64,000 bases of DNA from Halopseudomonas xinjiangensis (GTDB lineage Bacteria > Pseudomonadota > Gammaproteobacteria > Pseudomonadales > Pseudomonadaceae), in the NCBI GenBank assembly GCA_011050525.1, contig DRFO01000004.1, positions 1 through 64,000 on the forward strand. The letters run 5' to 3'. A program made the translations under genes and the position numbers. Below are positions 1 to 7,482 of the stretch, one piece after another. Under the pieces are notes generated by a model. It worked only from the letters and a program-made list of their open reading frames with translations. It had not been told where the DNA came from and made no database searches. The first letter of the stretch is position 1. Each line of letters begins with the position of its first letter.

Positions 1-70
1 CGTAGTCGTCGAGGCTCTCGGGCAGTAAGGTGCTTTGGCCTCGATGCTCACCTTGAATGAAGCGCTTCAT
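1..70 (-). mobile_element. IS1182-like transposase, N-terminal fragment cut by window edge
   Basis: Reading left from the ATG at 68-70, the frame gives a 23-residue start that opens MKRFIQGEHRGQSTLLPESL and ends LDDY. This is the typical beginning of IS1182-family DDE transposases. An AAGGA ribosome site lies six bases before the ATG. The rest of the gene, and one end of the element, lie outside the window. The upstream end of the element must fall somewhere in 71-270, but I could not identify a terminal inverted repeat or target duplication by eye. The family call rests on recognising this short N-terminus, so the element could still be a truncated copy. Confidence 0.72.
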
Positions 71-273
71 GAACGATCCTTGCGATGAAATCCTGGGAAA
101 TCATAGCAAGGTTTTGAGACAGCGTTTTTACACACTCTGGGCCGAAAGCAGCCATCCACTGGCACCTACTTGTTAGAACACTACGGCAATCGATCAGAGC
201 AGGGAAATCAGGTGAACGAGCAAAGGATCAGCAGAGTTAAGGTTCACCCGACCCCAATTACTCTTTTAGGCGC
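71..273. other. Gap between transposase start and MFS gene
   Basis: No gene is supported here. The stretch should contain the upstream end of the insertion sequence. A 7-base inverted repeat (GGTGAAC at 211-217, GTTCACC at 242-248) is visible, but I cannot tie it to the element's end. Confidence 0.4.
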
Positions 274-300
274 AAAAAAAGAGGGCGCAATGCGCCCTCT
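274..300 (-). terminator. Rho-independent terminator of the MFS gene
   Basis: On the minus strand a 9-base-pair stem (AGAGGGCGC / GCGCCCTCT, loop of three) is followed directly by a run of seven T residues. It lies just downstream of the MFS stop codon at 311, as expected for its terminator. Confidence 0.9.
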
Positions 301-310
301 GGGTAGCCAC

Positions 311-1777
311 CTATGAAGTGACCGGGTTTTTAACCTGTCTGTCCACCATATCCTTGCCCAGCCGGGTCCAGGTCAACAGGAAGCACAGACCGCTGGCAGC
401 GTACAGGCAGGCCATTATGACCATGGAGGTTTGCAGGCTTTGCGCGTAGACCTGCCCGCAGACGTCCTGCAGGTTCTGGCTCAACTGACCGACCACGGCG
501 GGGTGGCACTGATTTCGCGCCAGTTCGCCAGCCGCCACCCCGAGCTCGGCGATGCCGGACTTGAAGAAGATGTCGGAGACTGCGCCAATGAACAGCGGGC
601 CGAAGCCGTAGCCAATCAGGTTGACGAGAAGCAACATCACTGCCGTGGCCATTGCGCGCACACGCATGCTCACCACGCCCTGGCCGATCGTGTACTGCGC
701 GGCCAGATAGCCGTACTTCACGAAGCCACCGATGATCAGGCCGATTGCAGCGTAGAGCAGATTGTCGGTGGTGAAGGCGAAGATATAAAAGGGAACAGAC
801 AGTGTCAGGCCCACCGCCGGTACCCAGGCGATGGCGCCGGGGTGCTTCTTGTAAATCCGGGTCGCTAGCCAACCGGTGGCGAAGGTGCCCACGGCTGCGG
901 ACAGGGCTACCGGCGTGTTGATCCAGATCGCGGCCTGACCGGCGGTGATTTCGTAGGTACGGACCAGAAAGAGCGACTGGAACGAGGAGATACCGTAACC
1001 GCAGAACGCGGCAATGGTGGCGCCGGCGGTCATCAGCCAGAAAGCAGGTTTGCCCGTCAGCTCGCGAATAGCCTCGCCCAGGCTGGCTCGTTCTTTTTTC
1101 TCGCCTTGCTGCGGGTCGGTGTAGCCGCGCGGCGGCTCTTTCACTGTCAATTTGAAAACAAGGGCGACCAGCAAGCCCGGCAAACCGACGACGAAAAAGG
1201 CGGTGCGCCAGTCGAATGTGTCGGTCACCCAGCCGCCGATCAGGTTGGCGAACATGGTGCCGAGTGTTACGCCCATGGCGTAAAAGCCCAGCGCCTGGGA
1301 TCGCTCACGCGGGATGAAATAGTCCGCGATCAGGGAGTTGGCCGGCGGCGTACAACCCGCCTCGCCGATACCCACACCGACGCGACACATCAGCAGAATC
1401 CAGAACGCGCCAATGGTGACCGAGCCGATAGTGACTTCAGTCGCCAGGCCGCAGAGCGCCGTCATCAGCGACCATAAGGCCACGCAGACGGTCATGATCC
1501 ACACGCGGTTGGCGACATCGGCAAAGCGCGCCAGCGGGATACCCACCGCGGTATAGAGCAAGGCGAAACCGAAGCCAGTGAGAAGCCCGAACTGGGTGTC
1601 CGTAATCCCGAGGTCCGGCACCAGATCGGGACCGACGACCGCTAGCAGGGCGCGGTCGACGAAATTCAGGATGTAGATAAGGGTCAGCGCGAAGAGCACA
1701 TAATTGCGGTACGCCTTGGAGCCGTAGCCGACCAGGTGGCCTTGGGCTCCCCCTTCTCCGACAGTGATGGATTTCAT
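311..1777 (-). CDS. MFS transporter, spinster-like
   Basis: A 488-residue major facilitator superfamily inner-membrane transporter with about twelve hydrophobic helices. The opening helix contains FVDRALLAVVGPDL, and the segment LARFADVANRV fits the conserved loop between helices 2 and 3. Helix 4-5 features (CRVGVGIGEAG, then PRERSQALGFY) resemble the spinster-like branch of the family. A hydrophilic central loop lies near residues 215-240. I chose the ATG at 1777 over the in-frame TTG at 1783 because an AAGGA site sits six bases upstream of the ATG and would be too close to the TTG. The substrate is not evident. The gene stands alone, ends in its own terminator and lies next to an insertion sequence, so horizontal acquisition is plausible but unproven. 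Confidence 0.88.
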   Translation of the reverse strand: MKSITVGEGGAQGHLVGYGSKAYRNYVLFALTLIYILNFVDRALLAVVGPDLVPDLGITDTQFGLLTGFGFALLYTAVGIPLARFADVANRVWIMTVCVALWSLMTALCGLATEVTIGSVTIGAFWILLMCRVGVGIGEAGCTPPANSLIADYFIPRERSQALGFYAMGVTLGTMFANLIGGWVTDTFDWRTAFFVVGLPGLLVALVFKLTVKEPPRGYTDPQQGEKKERASLGEAIRELTGKPAFWLMTAGATIAAFCGYGISSFQSLFLVRTYEITAGQAAIWINTPVALSAAVGTFATGWLATRIYKKHPGAIAWVPAVGLTLSVPFYIFAFTTDNLLYAAIGLIIGGFVKYGYLAAQYTIGQGVVSMRVRAMATAVMLLLVNLIGYGFGPLFIGAVSDIFFKSGIAELGVAAGELARNQCHPAVVGQLSQNLQDVCGQVYAQSLQTSMVIMACLYAASGLCFLLTWTRLGKDMVDRQVKNPVTS

Positions 1778-2485
1778 GGACAATCCTTCTAAGTACGTTG
1801 TTATAAGTAGACGCGGTCTGTAACCGCACGCTGATATTACTCGCTCTTGGCGGTGCCTTGCTGGCGAACAGTTGAGAGTCCTTTCCGGCTAGACAAACCC
1901 TGCCAGTATATCGACACAATGGATACGATACGGTGCCGCACAAAATCGTTAAATCTGTCTCGCGGGTCATATTCAGGCGCGGGCGAATACCAAACCTCAG
2001 GGGCTCATGAGAATCACCGCGATGCTTGACGTAACAGCTTAACAGCGGAGCGGCCTCGCGGGGTCGAGCCAAACGGCCATCCTGGGTACGTGATACCAAT
2101 CCATAAGCAAATGGCATCATTAATGCGGCGCGTAGCTGAAACTCAGCCAAGGACCGTACGCGGACGATTCAGACGTCCGCTTCATGGCCGCTTGCTGCCG
2201 GTCACGAGCGACAGCTATGGGTCGGTTTTCGACGTCGCCATTGATCGCTTTGGGTCATCTTTGCCAATCGCATCGATGCGGTTCACTTGTTAACTCCACT
2301 GCGATCATGGTCAGCACCAACGCAACCGTCTGGTTAGATGCGGCACTGATCACTGCGTCTAGCGTGACGGGCAGAGCGGTATGCCCGTATAGTCAATAGC
2401 GGACACTGCTGTGTTGCGCGATAAAGGCTGCAAGCTAGTGATCTGCACTGAACTACCAGTGGATTGAGAGACGAGGAAGGAACCT
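1778..2485. other. Long non-coding or decayed stretch
   Basis: About 700 bases with only short overlapping frames, none with both a ribosome site and recognisable similarity. On the minus strand, roughly 2275-2400, a frame without a start encodes DAVISAASNQTVALVLTMIA. This hydrophobic text might be the relic of a membrane-protein gene, but I do not recognise it with confidence. The stretch must also hold promoters for the two flanking divergent genes. Confidence 0.4.
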
Positions 2486-3844
2486 ATGGCCTTTAGCGAC
2501 TATTGGAACGGCCCAACGCACCGGCGGCGGGCGGACGATCTAGACATCCAACTTACGGATCTTCAGGCGCGCTATGCGCAGCTGCAAGCGTTTACCGGCA
2601 AGATCGGCGCCATGGACGCGCTTGAAATCCAGAAGCTGATTGAGCGAGAGAAAGGGAGGCTCGCTACTGTCCGCAAGGAAATTCAAGGCGCCGAGCACGA
2701 CGTGGCAGCGCTAGCGCAACGCTCATCTGATTTACTAGGGCAAATCCTCGTTTGCGAGGAGACATTGCTTCTGGAGAGCTTTGCGCTCTACGAGCCAAAG
2801 TTCAAGCTAAACGCCAGTCATGAATACAAATCCCGACTCGACGGGGTACGCGAGCGCCAGAAGGCGATGATTAAAAACGGCGGGGCTGCCACCGGCAACA
2901 TGGATTGGGCGGTCAATGGGAGCAAGACTCAAGGGCGCAAGCTCGTTAACGATATGATCAAGCTGGTGATCCGGTCGTTCAACAACGAAGCAGACTTCTG
3001 CGTGGACAACGTAAAGTTTAACAACGTCGAGCTGGGTGAGAAGCGTATTCTCAAGTCGTTCGAGGCTTGCAACCGCCTCGGCAAAGTTATGAACGTGGAG
3101 CTATCGCGAAAGTATCTGAGTCTTAAGCTCGATGAGCTGCACCTTGCCCACGAGTTTCAACTCAAGAAGCAAGAGGAAAAGGAAGAAGCCAAGCGCGCCC
3201 GAGAAGAGCTGCGGGAACAACAGAAGCTTGAGCAAGAGATCCGCGCCGCTCGGGAGAAGATCGCCAAGGAGCGCAAACACTTCGCTACCGCTTTGCGTGA
3301 TCTCCAGGCCCGCCTGGAAAAAGCCGAGACCGAAGAGGAACGCGCGCCCCTTTTGGCGAAGCTAGCTGAGGTTGAGGCTGGCCGGGCCGAGCTGGAAAGC
3401 GAAGAGAAGCTCATTGACTATCGGGAACAAAACGCCAAGGCCGGCTATGTGTACGTAATCTCGAATGTCGGAGCATTCGGGACGGGAATTTACAAGATCG
3501 GTATGACCCGCCGTCTAGAACCAATGGAGCGTATTGACGAACTGGGTGACGCGTCGGTGCCGTTTTGGTTTGATGTGCATGCGATGGTCTTCTCTGACAA
3601 CGCTCCCGCGCTGGAAGCGAAGCTGCACGAACGCTTTGCCGCAGGTCGCTTGAACAAGGTCAATGGGCGCAAGGAGTTTTTCCGAGCGAATATTGCCGAG
3701 ATCGAGTCGGTCATTCGAGAAAACTACGACGCCGCCGTGGAGGTCGTCTACGAAGCGCCGGCCGAGCAGTATCGCGAAAGCCTGCGCATAGCAATGCCCG
3801 CCGCACCGAGTCAGCAATCAGAACGATCTGCGGCAATAAGTTAG
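2486..3844 (+). CDS. DUF4041 / T5orf172 (GIY-YIG-like) protein
   Basis: A 452-residue soluble protein. Residues about 15-85 are predicted coiled coil; a DUF4041-type region follows to about 240 (with VNDMIKLVIRSFNNEAD); a highly charged coiled coil (KKQEEKEEAKRAREELREQQ and onward) runs to about 315. The C-terminal T5orf172/MUG113 domain from about 320 to 400 has YVYVISN, then YKIGMTRR, a GIY-YIG-like arrangement, followed by LEAKLHERF and GRKEFFR. Domain relatives are putative nucleases common in phages and mobile regions; no function is firmly established. The start has a strong AGGAAGGA site. It is encoded alone, beside a recombinase remnant, which suggests mobile-island cargo. A phage-defence or DNA-processing role is only a guess. 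Confidence 0.85.
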   Translation: MAFSDYWNGPTHRRRADDLDIQLTDLQARYAQLQAFTGKIGAMDALEIQKLIEREKGRLATVRKEIQGAEHDVAALAQRSSDLLGQILVCEETLLLESFALYEPKFKLNASHEYKSRLDGVRERQKAMIKNGGAATGNMDWAVNGSKTQGRKLVNDMIKLVIRSFNNEADFCVDNVKFNNVELGEKRILKSFEACNRLGKVMNVELSRKYLSLKLDELHLAHEFQLKKQEEKEEAKRAREELREQQKLEQEIRAAREKIAKERKHFATALRDLQARLEKAETEEERAPLLAKLAEVEAGRAELESEEKLIDYREQNAKAGYVYVISNVGAFGTGIYKIGMTRRLEPMERIDELGDASVPFWFDVHAMVFSDNAPALEAKLHERFAAGRLNKVNGRKEFFRANIAEIESVIRENYDAAVEVVYEAPAEQYRESLRIAMPAAPSQQSERSAAIS

Positions 3845-3900
3845 TATTACCATTGGATGTCCGCACGGAATCGCCCTGTTTTTAGTTAGACACTCGGGGG

Positions 3901-3929
3901 CCGCTTCCGTCCGATTGCGACGGAAGCGG
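3901..3929. terminator. 11-bp stem hairpin between convergent genes
   Basis: Perfect inverted repeat CCGCTTCCGTC (3901-3911) and GACGGAAGCGG (3919-3929) with a 7-base loop. It lies between the stop of the DUF4041 gene and the convergent recombinase remnant. Neither strand has a T-run, so it may be a weak bidirectional terminator or a relic of the mobile element. Confidence 0.4.
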
Positions 3930-3952
3930 TTGTAGCGTCGCTACTCGGATAG

Positions 3953-4099
3953 CTACACTTCAGGCTGCTTTGTCATCTCTAACGCGTCGTCCACCTCGAT
4001 TCCGAGATATCGAACGGTGCTTTCCAGCTTCGTATGGTCAAGAAGAAGCTGCACCGCCGTCAGGTTTTTGGTCCGCTGATAGATCAGCGATGTCTTCGG
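3953..4099 (-). pseudogene. Tyrosine recombinase/integrase, C-terminal remnant
   Basis: Reading left from about 4099 to a TAG at 3953-3955, the frame encodes a 48-residue C-terminus. It contains KTSLIYQRTKNLTAVQLLLD, then HTKLESTVRYLGIEVDDALE. This is the familiar end of small phage-type integrases of Pseudomonas, including the H-x-x-L-x-S-T-x-x-Y-L-G segment; I infer that the Y of RYLG is the nucleophile tyrosine. Family members usually read LLLGH; here it is LLLDH. Upstream of residue K the similarity stops abruptly (the expected arginine-containing text is replaced), so the catalytic core is missing. I read this as the stump of an integrase whose island has been lost or eroded. Confidence 0.8.
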
Positions 4100-4281
4100 A
4101 GCCGTGATGATGAAAGTACATTGAGGCACCTGCCGCAGCTTTCAGCTAAACGTTACCAAGCCAAGGTGCAGATCGCATTTTCGATGTGCATTCCTTGTTG
4201 CATCTAACCCCGGTTTCAGAACGGTGATATGTTCCATAAATTGCGTCCACATTACCTGCGACGCTCTCGGAGACAGGCAAA

Positions 4282-4752
4282 TTGAAGTCGAAAGCGATCA
4301 CGATGATCTCTATGGTTGGGGCAGTGGCTCTATCCATCCCAGCAGAAGCCAGACAGATGGAATGTCTGCTGATGCTCATGCCGAACGTTCCGATCTCCAG
4401 GCTGGTCATCAATACGGAGGCAGAAAAGCCGATTCACTCGATTATTTACGATCCAGCTAGCCCCACAAACATCATGCACGAGAGCTTCGCCCATATTGCA
4501 GCGGAGATTCACACCCCAGCGATACCGGCAAACAAATACGGGGTTGGTGCCAAGGGCCCGGCCTCCATGTACGTCACCACTCGCAAGCCTGGGGAGCCGC
4601 AACATCGTCCTCTGATTTATCACGTCGAATGGCAAGAAGGCACGCTTCAGCAGGTCCAAAGCCATGTAAATGATCCCCGGATAGAGATTTCCGGTGATTG
4701 GGAGTGTGAGGTGAAGCCGAACGAGCGTGCTGAAAAGACTGGCTCCGTCTGA
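4282..4752 (+). CDS. Secreted hypothetical protein
   Basis: A 156-residue protein of unknown function. The N-terminus MKSKAITMISMVGAVALSIP with AEA after it looks like a Sec signal peptide with cleavage near residue 22-24, giving a mature periplasmic protein of about 130 residues. Two cysteines (ECLL near residue 28 and WECEV near 142) could form a disulphide. The TTG start is preceded by a GGAG-containing region and supplies the lysines expected before the hydrophobic core; a later ATG at 4303 would give a shorter, less basic signal. No family was recognised. A 152-residue frame on the opposite strand overlaps it, but it has no signal peptide or recognisable content. Confidence 0.55.
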   Translation: MKSKAITMISMVGAVALSIPAEARQMECLLMLMPNVPISRLVINTEAEKPIHSIIYDPASPTNIMHESFAHIAAEIHTPAIPANKYGVGAKGPASMYVTTRKPGEPQHRPLIYHVEWQEGTLQQVQSHVNDPRIEISGDWECEVKPNERAEKTGSV

Positions 4753-5098
4753 GTCGCGCTGACAGACACTCGCTGCTCCATAACCCATGGCCGGAAGCGG
4801 ACTTTAAAGCAATGGCCGGGCGGTACTCGACCCAGCAACGAATAGGTCATTGCATGACGGACCTTGGCTAAAATCACTCTTCCAATAGGTGTGTCCAGTA
4901 AATCGCATCGACTGAGGTTTTCTTGCCGTCAGTGCGTTAAAGACTGTCAGCAGCCTCCCCCAAATAGATAAATACGATCGAACAGCTACCAGCCTTTGAA
5001 CTCAATCAAGAAGGCCGCGTACGGTTTTGCAGCGGCCCAAACCGCGATCGAAAGGAGGAAATCAATCCATAGGGAAGTCCATTAATGTGAGGTGAACC
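4753..5098. other. Gene-poor gap before catalase pseudogene
   Basis: About 345 bases without a supported gene. An AGGAGG-like sequence near 5054 is not followed by a usable start. The region presumably carried the promoter of the catalase gene. Confidence 0.35.
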
Positions 5099-5835
5099 AT
5101 GTTCGTCCATAACAAACGACTTCAATATACGGTGCGAGTGGGAGGCCCTAACCCGGGGCTGGCCAATCTATTACTTGAGCAATTCGGCGGGCCGCAAGGT
5201 GACAAGGTGAACTGGCCGAAGGCGCGGAGAAAGAAGCCGATCTCTATCGATCATTGACCGGTGGTGGCAATGACTCTCACATCACTTCCTTGCTCTACGG
5301 CGGAGGGCCGGCGCTGACCAATTCCGGTGGCATTCCCTGGTCGGCGGCCTATGTCGACACCATCGGTGAGCCCACTGCGGACTTGCGCTCTAATATCGCC
5401 GCAGAGGCGCGTGCCAAGATCATCTACGAGCGGCTGATCAACATCACCGATGACCCAGGCATCAAGGATGCGCTGAAATTTTTGATGACGCGGGAAATCG
5501 CCCACCAGAAATCCTTCGAGAAAGCGCTACACGCCATTCAGCCCAACTTTCCGCAGGGAAAGCTGCCGGGCGATCCTCAGTTTGCAAACGTGTATTACAA
5601 CCTGTCGCAAGGCGAGGGCGATTTGCGTGGTCCGTGGAACCAGGGGCCTGAGTGGGATTTCGTCGAGAACCCGGAGCCAGCCGTGGACGGCGGTGATGGA
5701 ATGCCGTCGGTAGAGCTGAGCAGCGCGCAAGAGAAAGTAGTACAAAAAATGGCAATGCGTACCCAGTCCGACCCCTCCGCTGATCCGACCACTGGCGCCG
5801 ATCTCGGCTCCGGCGGAGCCACTAAGAAAGGCTGA
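5099..5835 (+). pseudogene. Manganese catalase, inactivated by internal deletion
   Basis: Two pieces of a non-haem dimanganese catalase. From the ATG at 5099 (AGGTGA site upstream) the frame reads MFVHNKRLQYTVRV, then NPGLANLLLEQFGGPQG, and ends early in the wrong frame. The remainder resumes in another frame at about 5205 with GELAEGAEKEADLYRSLTGG and runs to a TGA at 5835. Intact homologues are about 290 residues; here roughly 50 codons between GGPQG and GELAEG are gone. That segment normally holds the first glutamates and the histidine that bind the manganese pair. The later ligand helices (RSNIAAEARAKIIYERL, and MTREIAHQKSFEKAL) remain. The frame change and ligand loss mean no active enzyme. 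The 193-residue 3' frame could be translated only from a TTG at 5254. Confidence 0.88.
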
Positions 5836-6460
5836 GCATTATCGTCAGTCGGCCTTACTGGTGCGGCTGGTCATGCGCACCGGTTGGCCTGTTCAATGCG
5901 AATTCATGGGGAGCTCAGAGCATCCGTTCGCAGACCCCATAGAAGAACACCTGCCGGTATCGGTGGAGCAGGAGTGCCTGCGAGTGCCACCAGCATTCAA
6001 ACCCCTCAATTCGACATCGTTGTTACCCCTCTGAATGGATACAACGGAGCCTGAAAACGTATTTCTCCCCCGTACAAAGAGAGACCCCTATTGACGCACG
6101 AACGCCAGCCAACCTCAGCCCCTGATGGAGCCGACCAGGCCGGCAGACGAATAATCTGAAAGCGTCCGGGCAGCACGAGGCGATCTATCGGGCGCGATCT
6201 TCCCTGATCTGGCAGCGTATGGCTATTCGGGCGATTGGGTTGTGATCACAATCAGATCAGTTGGTCGATCTGTTAGGCTCGGGGACACTGATTCGGTTGC
6301 CGCATTTAGCGAAAAGCATTTGCAGACGATCAAGTCTTCGTCGTCGATTAATGAGGCGGGCGTAGAGACGCCAGAGCTGCGCGATGTTTTAGTCTAGGTC
6401 GCCGTCGCTCAAGCAGAGTTAACGCAGGCCATGGGCGCCAAAAACGAAGGGGGCTGAGTT
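5836..6460. other. Gene-poor gap with one startless open frame
   Basis: About 625 bases. A plus-strand frame without a start codon at roughly 6158-6399 encodes text containing LSGAIFPDLAAYGYSGDWVV and could be a gene relic, but I do not recognise it. Nothing else is supported. Confidence 0.35.
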
Positions 6461-7171
6461 ATGTCAAGCGTCGATACGAAGTTAACAAAGCTCAATTGGG
6501 ATAGCGTTTGGGGCGGATTCCGACAACTGCTGCCGATCTCTATGTTCGTCGTGGTGTTTGGGGTGGCTTTTGGGCTGGCTGCCGCGCAGTCAGGCCTGGA
6601 TAGTTCTTCAATCGTCATTATGAGCACGCTGGTTTTTGCCGGTGCCTCCCAGTTTGCCGCGTTGGATCTATGGGGCAATCAGGTACCGATTGTTCCGCTA
6701 GTGGCCACGGTGTTTGCCATTAATGCCCGGCATCTGCTGATGGGGGCGACGCTATACCCTTGGCTGCGCGAGCTGCCGGTCATGAAGCGCTATGGTGTGA
6801 TGCTGGTTGTTTCCGACGCAAACTGGGCGATGTCCATGCAAGCCTTCAGCCGCAATGAGCCCGGCCTGGGCCTGCTGTTCGGCGGCGGCATTGCCCTGTG
6901 GTCTTCCTGGATAGTGGGAAGCTGGCTGGGTCTCTATTTTGGCACTGCCATCCAGGACCCGGTGAGCCTGGGGCTCGATATGGTAATGGGCTGTTTCCTG
7001 TTGGCCATGGTGATCGGCGGCCAGAAAAACCTGCGCATGTTGATTATCTGGATCGTGGCGGCGTGCTCATCGCTTCTCGCTTACCGATATCTGCCTGAGA
7101 ACAGCCATGTCGTCGTGGGCGCGTTGATGGGAGGTGCGTTAGGCGCTGTATGGATGGAGAAGAAACAATGA
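6461..7171 (+). CDS. azlC: AzlC-family branched-chain amino acid exporter, large subunit
   Basis: A 236-residue inner-membrane protein of the AzlC family, the large subunit of two-component amino-acid exporters (branched-chain amino acids in characterised members). Diagnostic text includes FGVAFGLAAAQSG, then STLVFAGASQFAAL and FAINARHLLMGATLYPWLRE. Multiple hydrophobic helices run to the C-terminus. The gene overlaps the next one by four bases (ATGA), implying translational coupling with azlD. The exact amino acid exported cannot be read from sequence. Confidence 0.9.
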   Translation: MSSVDTKLTKLNWDSVWGGFRQLLPISMFVVVFGVAFGLAAAQSGLDSSSIVIMSTLVFAGASQFAALDLWGNQVPIVPLVATVFAINARHLLMGATLYPWLRELPVMKRYGVMLVVSDANWAMSMQAFSRNEPGLGLLFGGGIALWSSWIVGSWLGLYFGTAIQDPVSLGLDMVMGCFLLAMVIGGQKNLRMLIIWIVAACSSLLAYRYLPENSHVVVGALMGGALGAVWMEKKQ

Positions 7172-7476
7172 GCATTGGTACGGCTGGGTTTGGCAGCCTG
7201 ATTATCATCTTGATTATGGCCGCCGTGACGCTGATAACCCGCTGGGGTGGTGTGTTCGTGATGTCGTTTGTGCCGATCAGCGTTAGGGTGCAGCAGTTCA
7301 TCAATGCCATGTCCGGCTCGGTTCTCGTAGCGCTTCTCGCGCCGCTGGCGCTTGAGGGCGATAACGGTGCGCGGCTGGCCTTGGCCACCACGGCCTTTAC
7401 GATGCTGCTGTTGAAAAGGCCGCTGCCAGCCATCGCTGCCGGCATCGTCGCCGCGGCAATATTCAGGCAGTTTTGA
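7168..7476 (+). CDS. azlD: AzlD-family branched-chain amino acid exporter, small subunit
   Basis: A 102-residue membrane protein with three or four helices, partner of AzlC. It contains the family segment MAAVTLITRWGGVFVMSFVP and a C-terminal KRPLPAIAAGIVAAAIF. An in-frame start exists 18 bases earlier at 7150, but the ATG at 7168 overlaps the azlC stop as ATGA and is the usual arrangement. It converges with paoC, whose stop codon is only six bases away. Confidence 0.88.
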   Translation: MSIGTAGFGSLIIILIMAAVTLITRWGGVFVMSFVPISVRVQQFINAMSGSVLVALLAPLALEGDNGARLALATTAFTMLLLKRPLPAIAAGIVAAAIFRQF

Positions 7477-7482
7477 ATGGAT

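Noticed and set aside
4330..4788. A 152-codon minus-strand frame overlapping the secreted hypothetical gene
   Set aside because: It has no signal peptide, no start context and no recognisable content; the plus frame has a proper signal peptide.
6158..6399. A startless open frame with some protein-like text before azlC
   Set aside because: It has no start codon, no ribosome site and no recognised family; kept only as a note on the gap.
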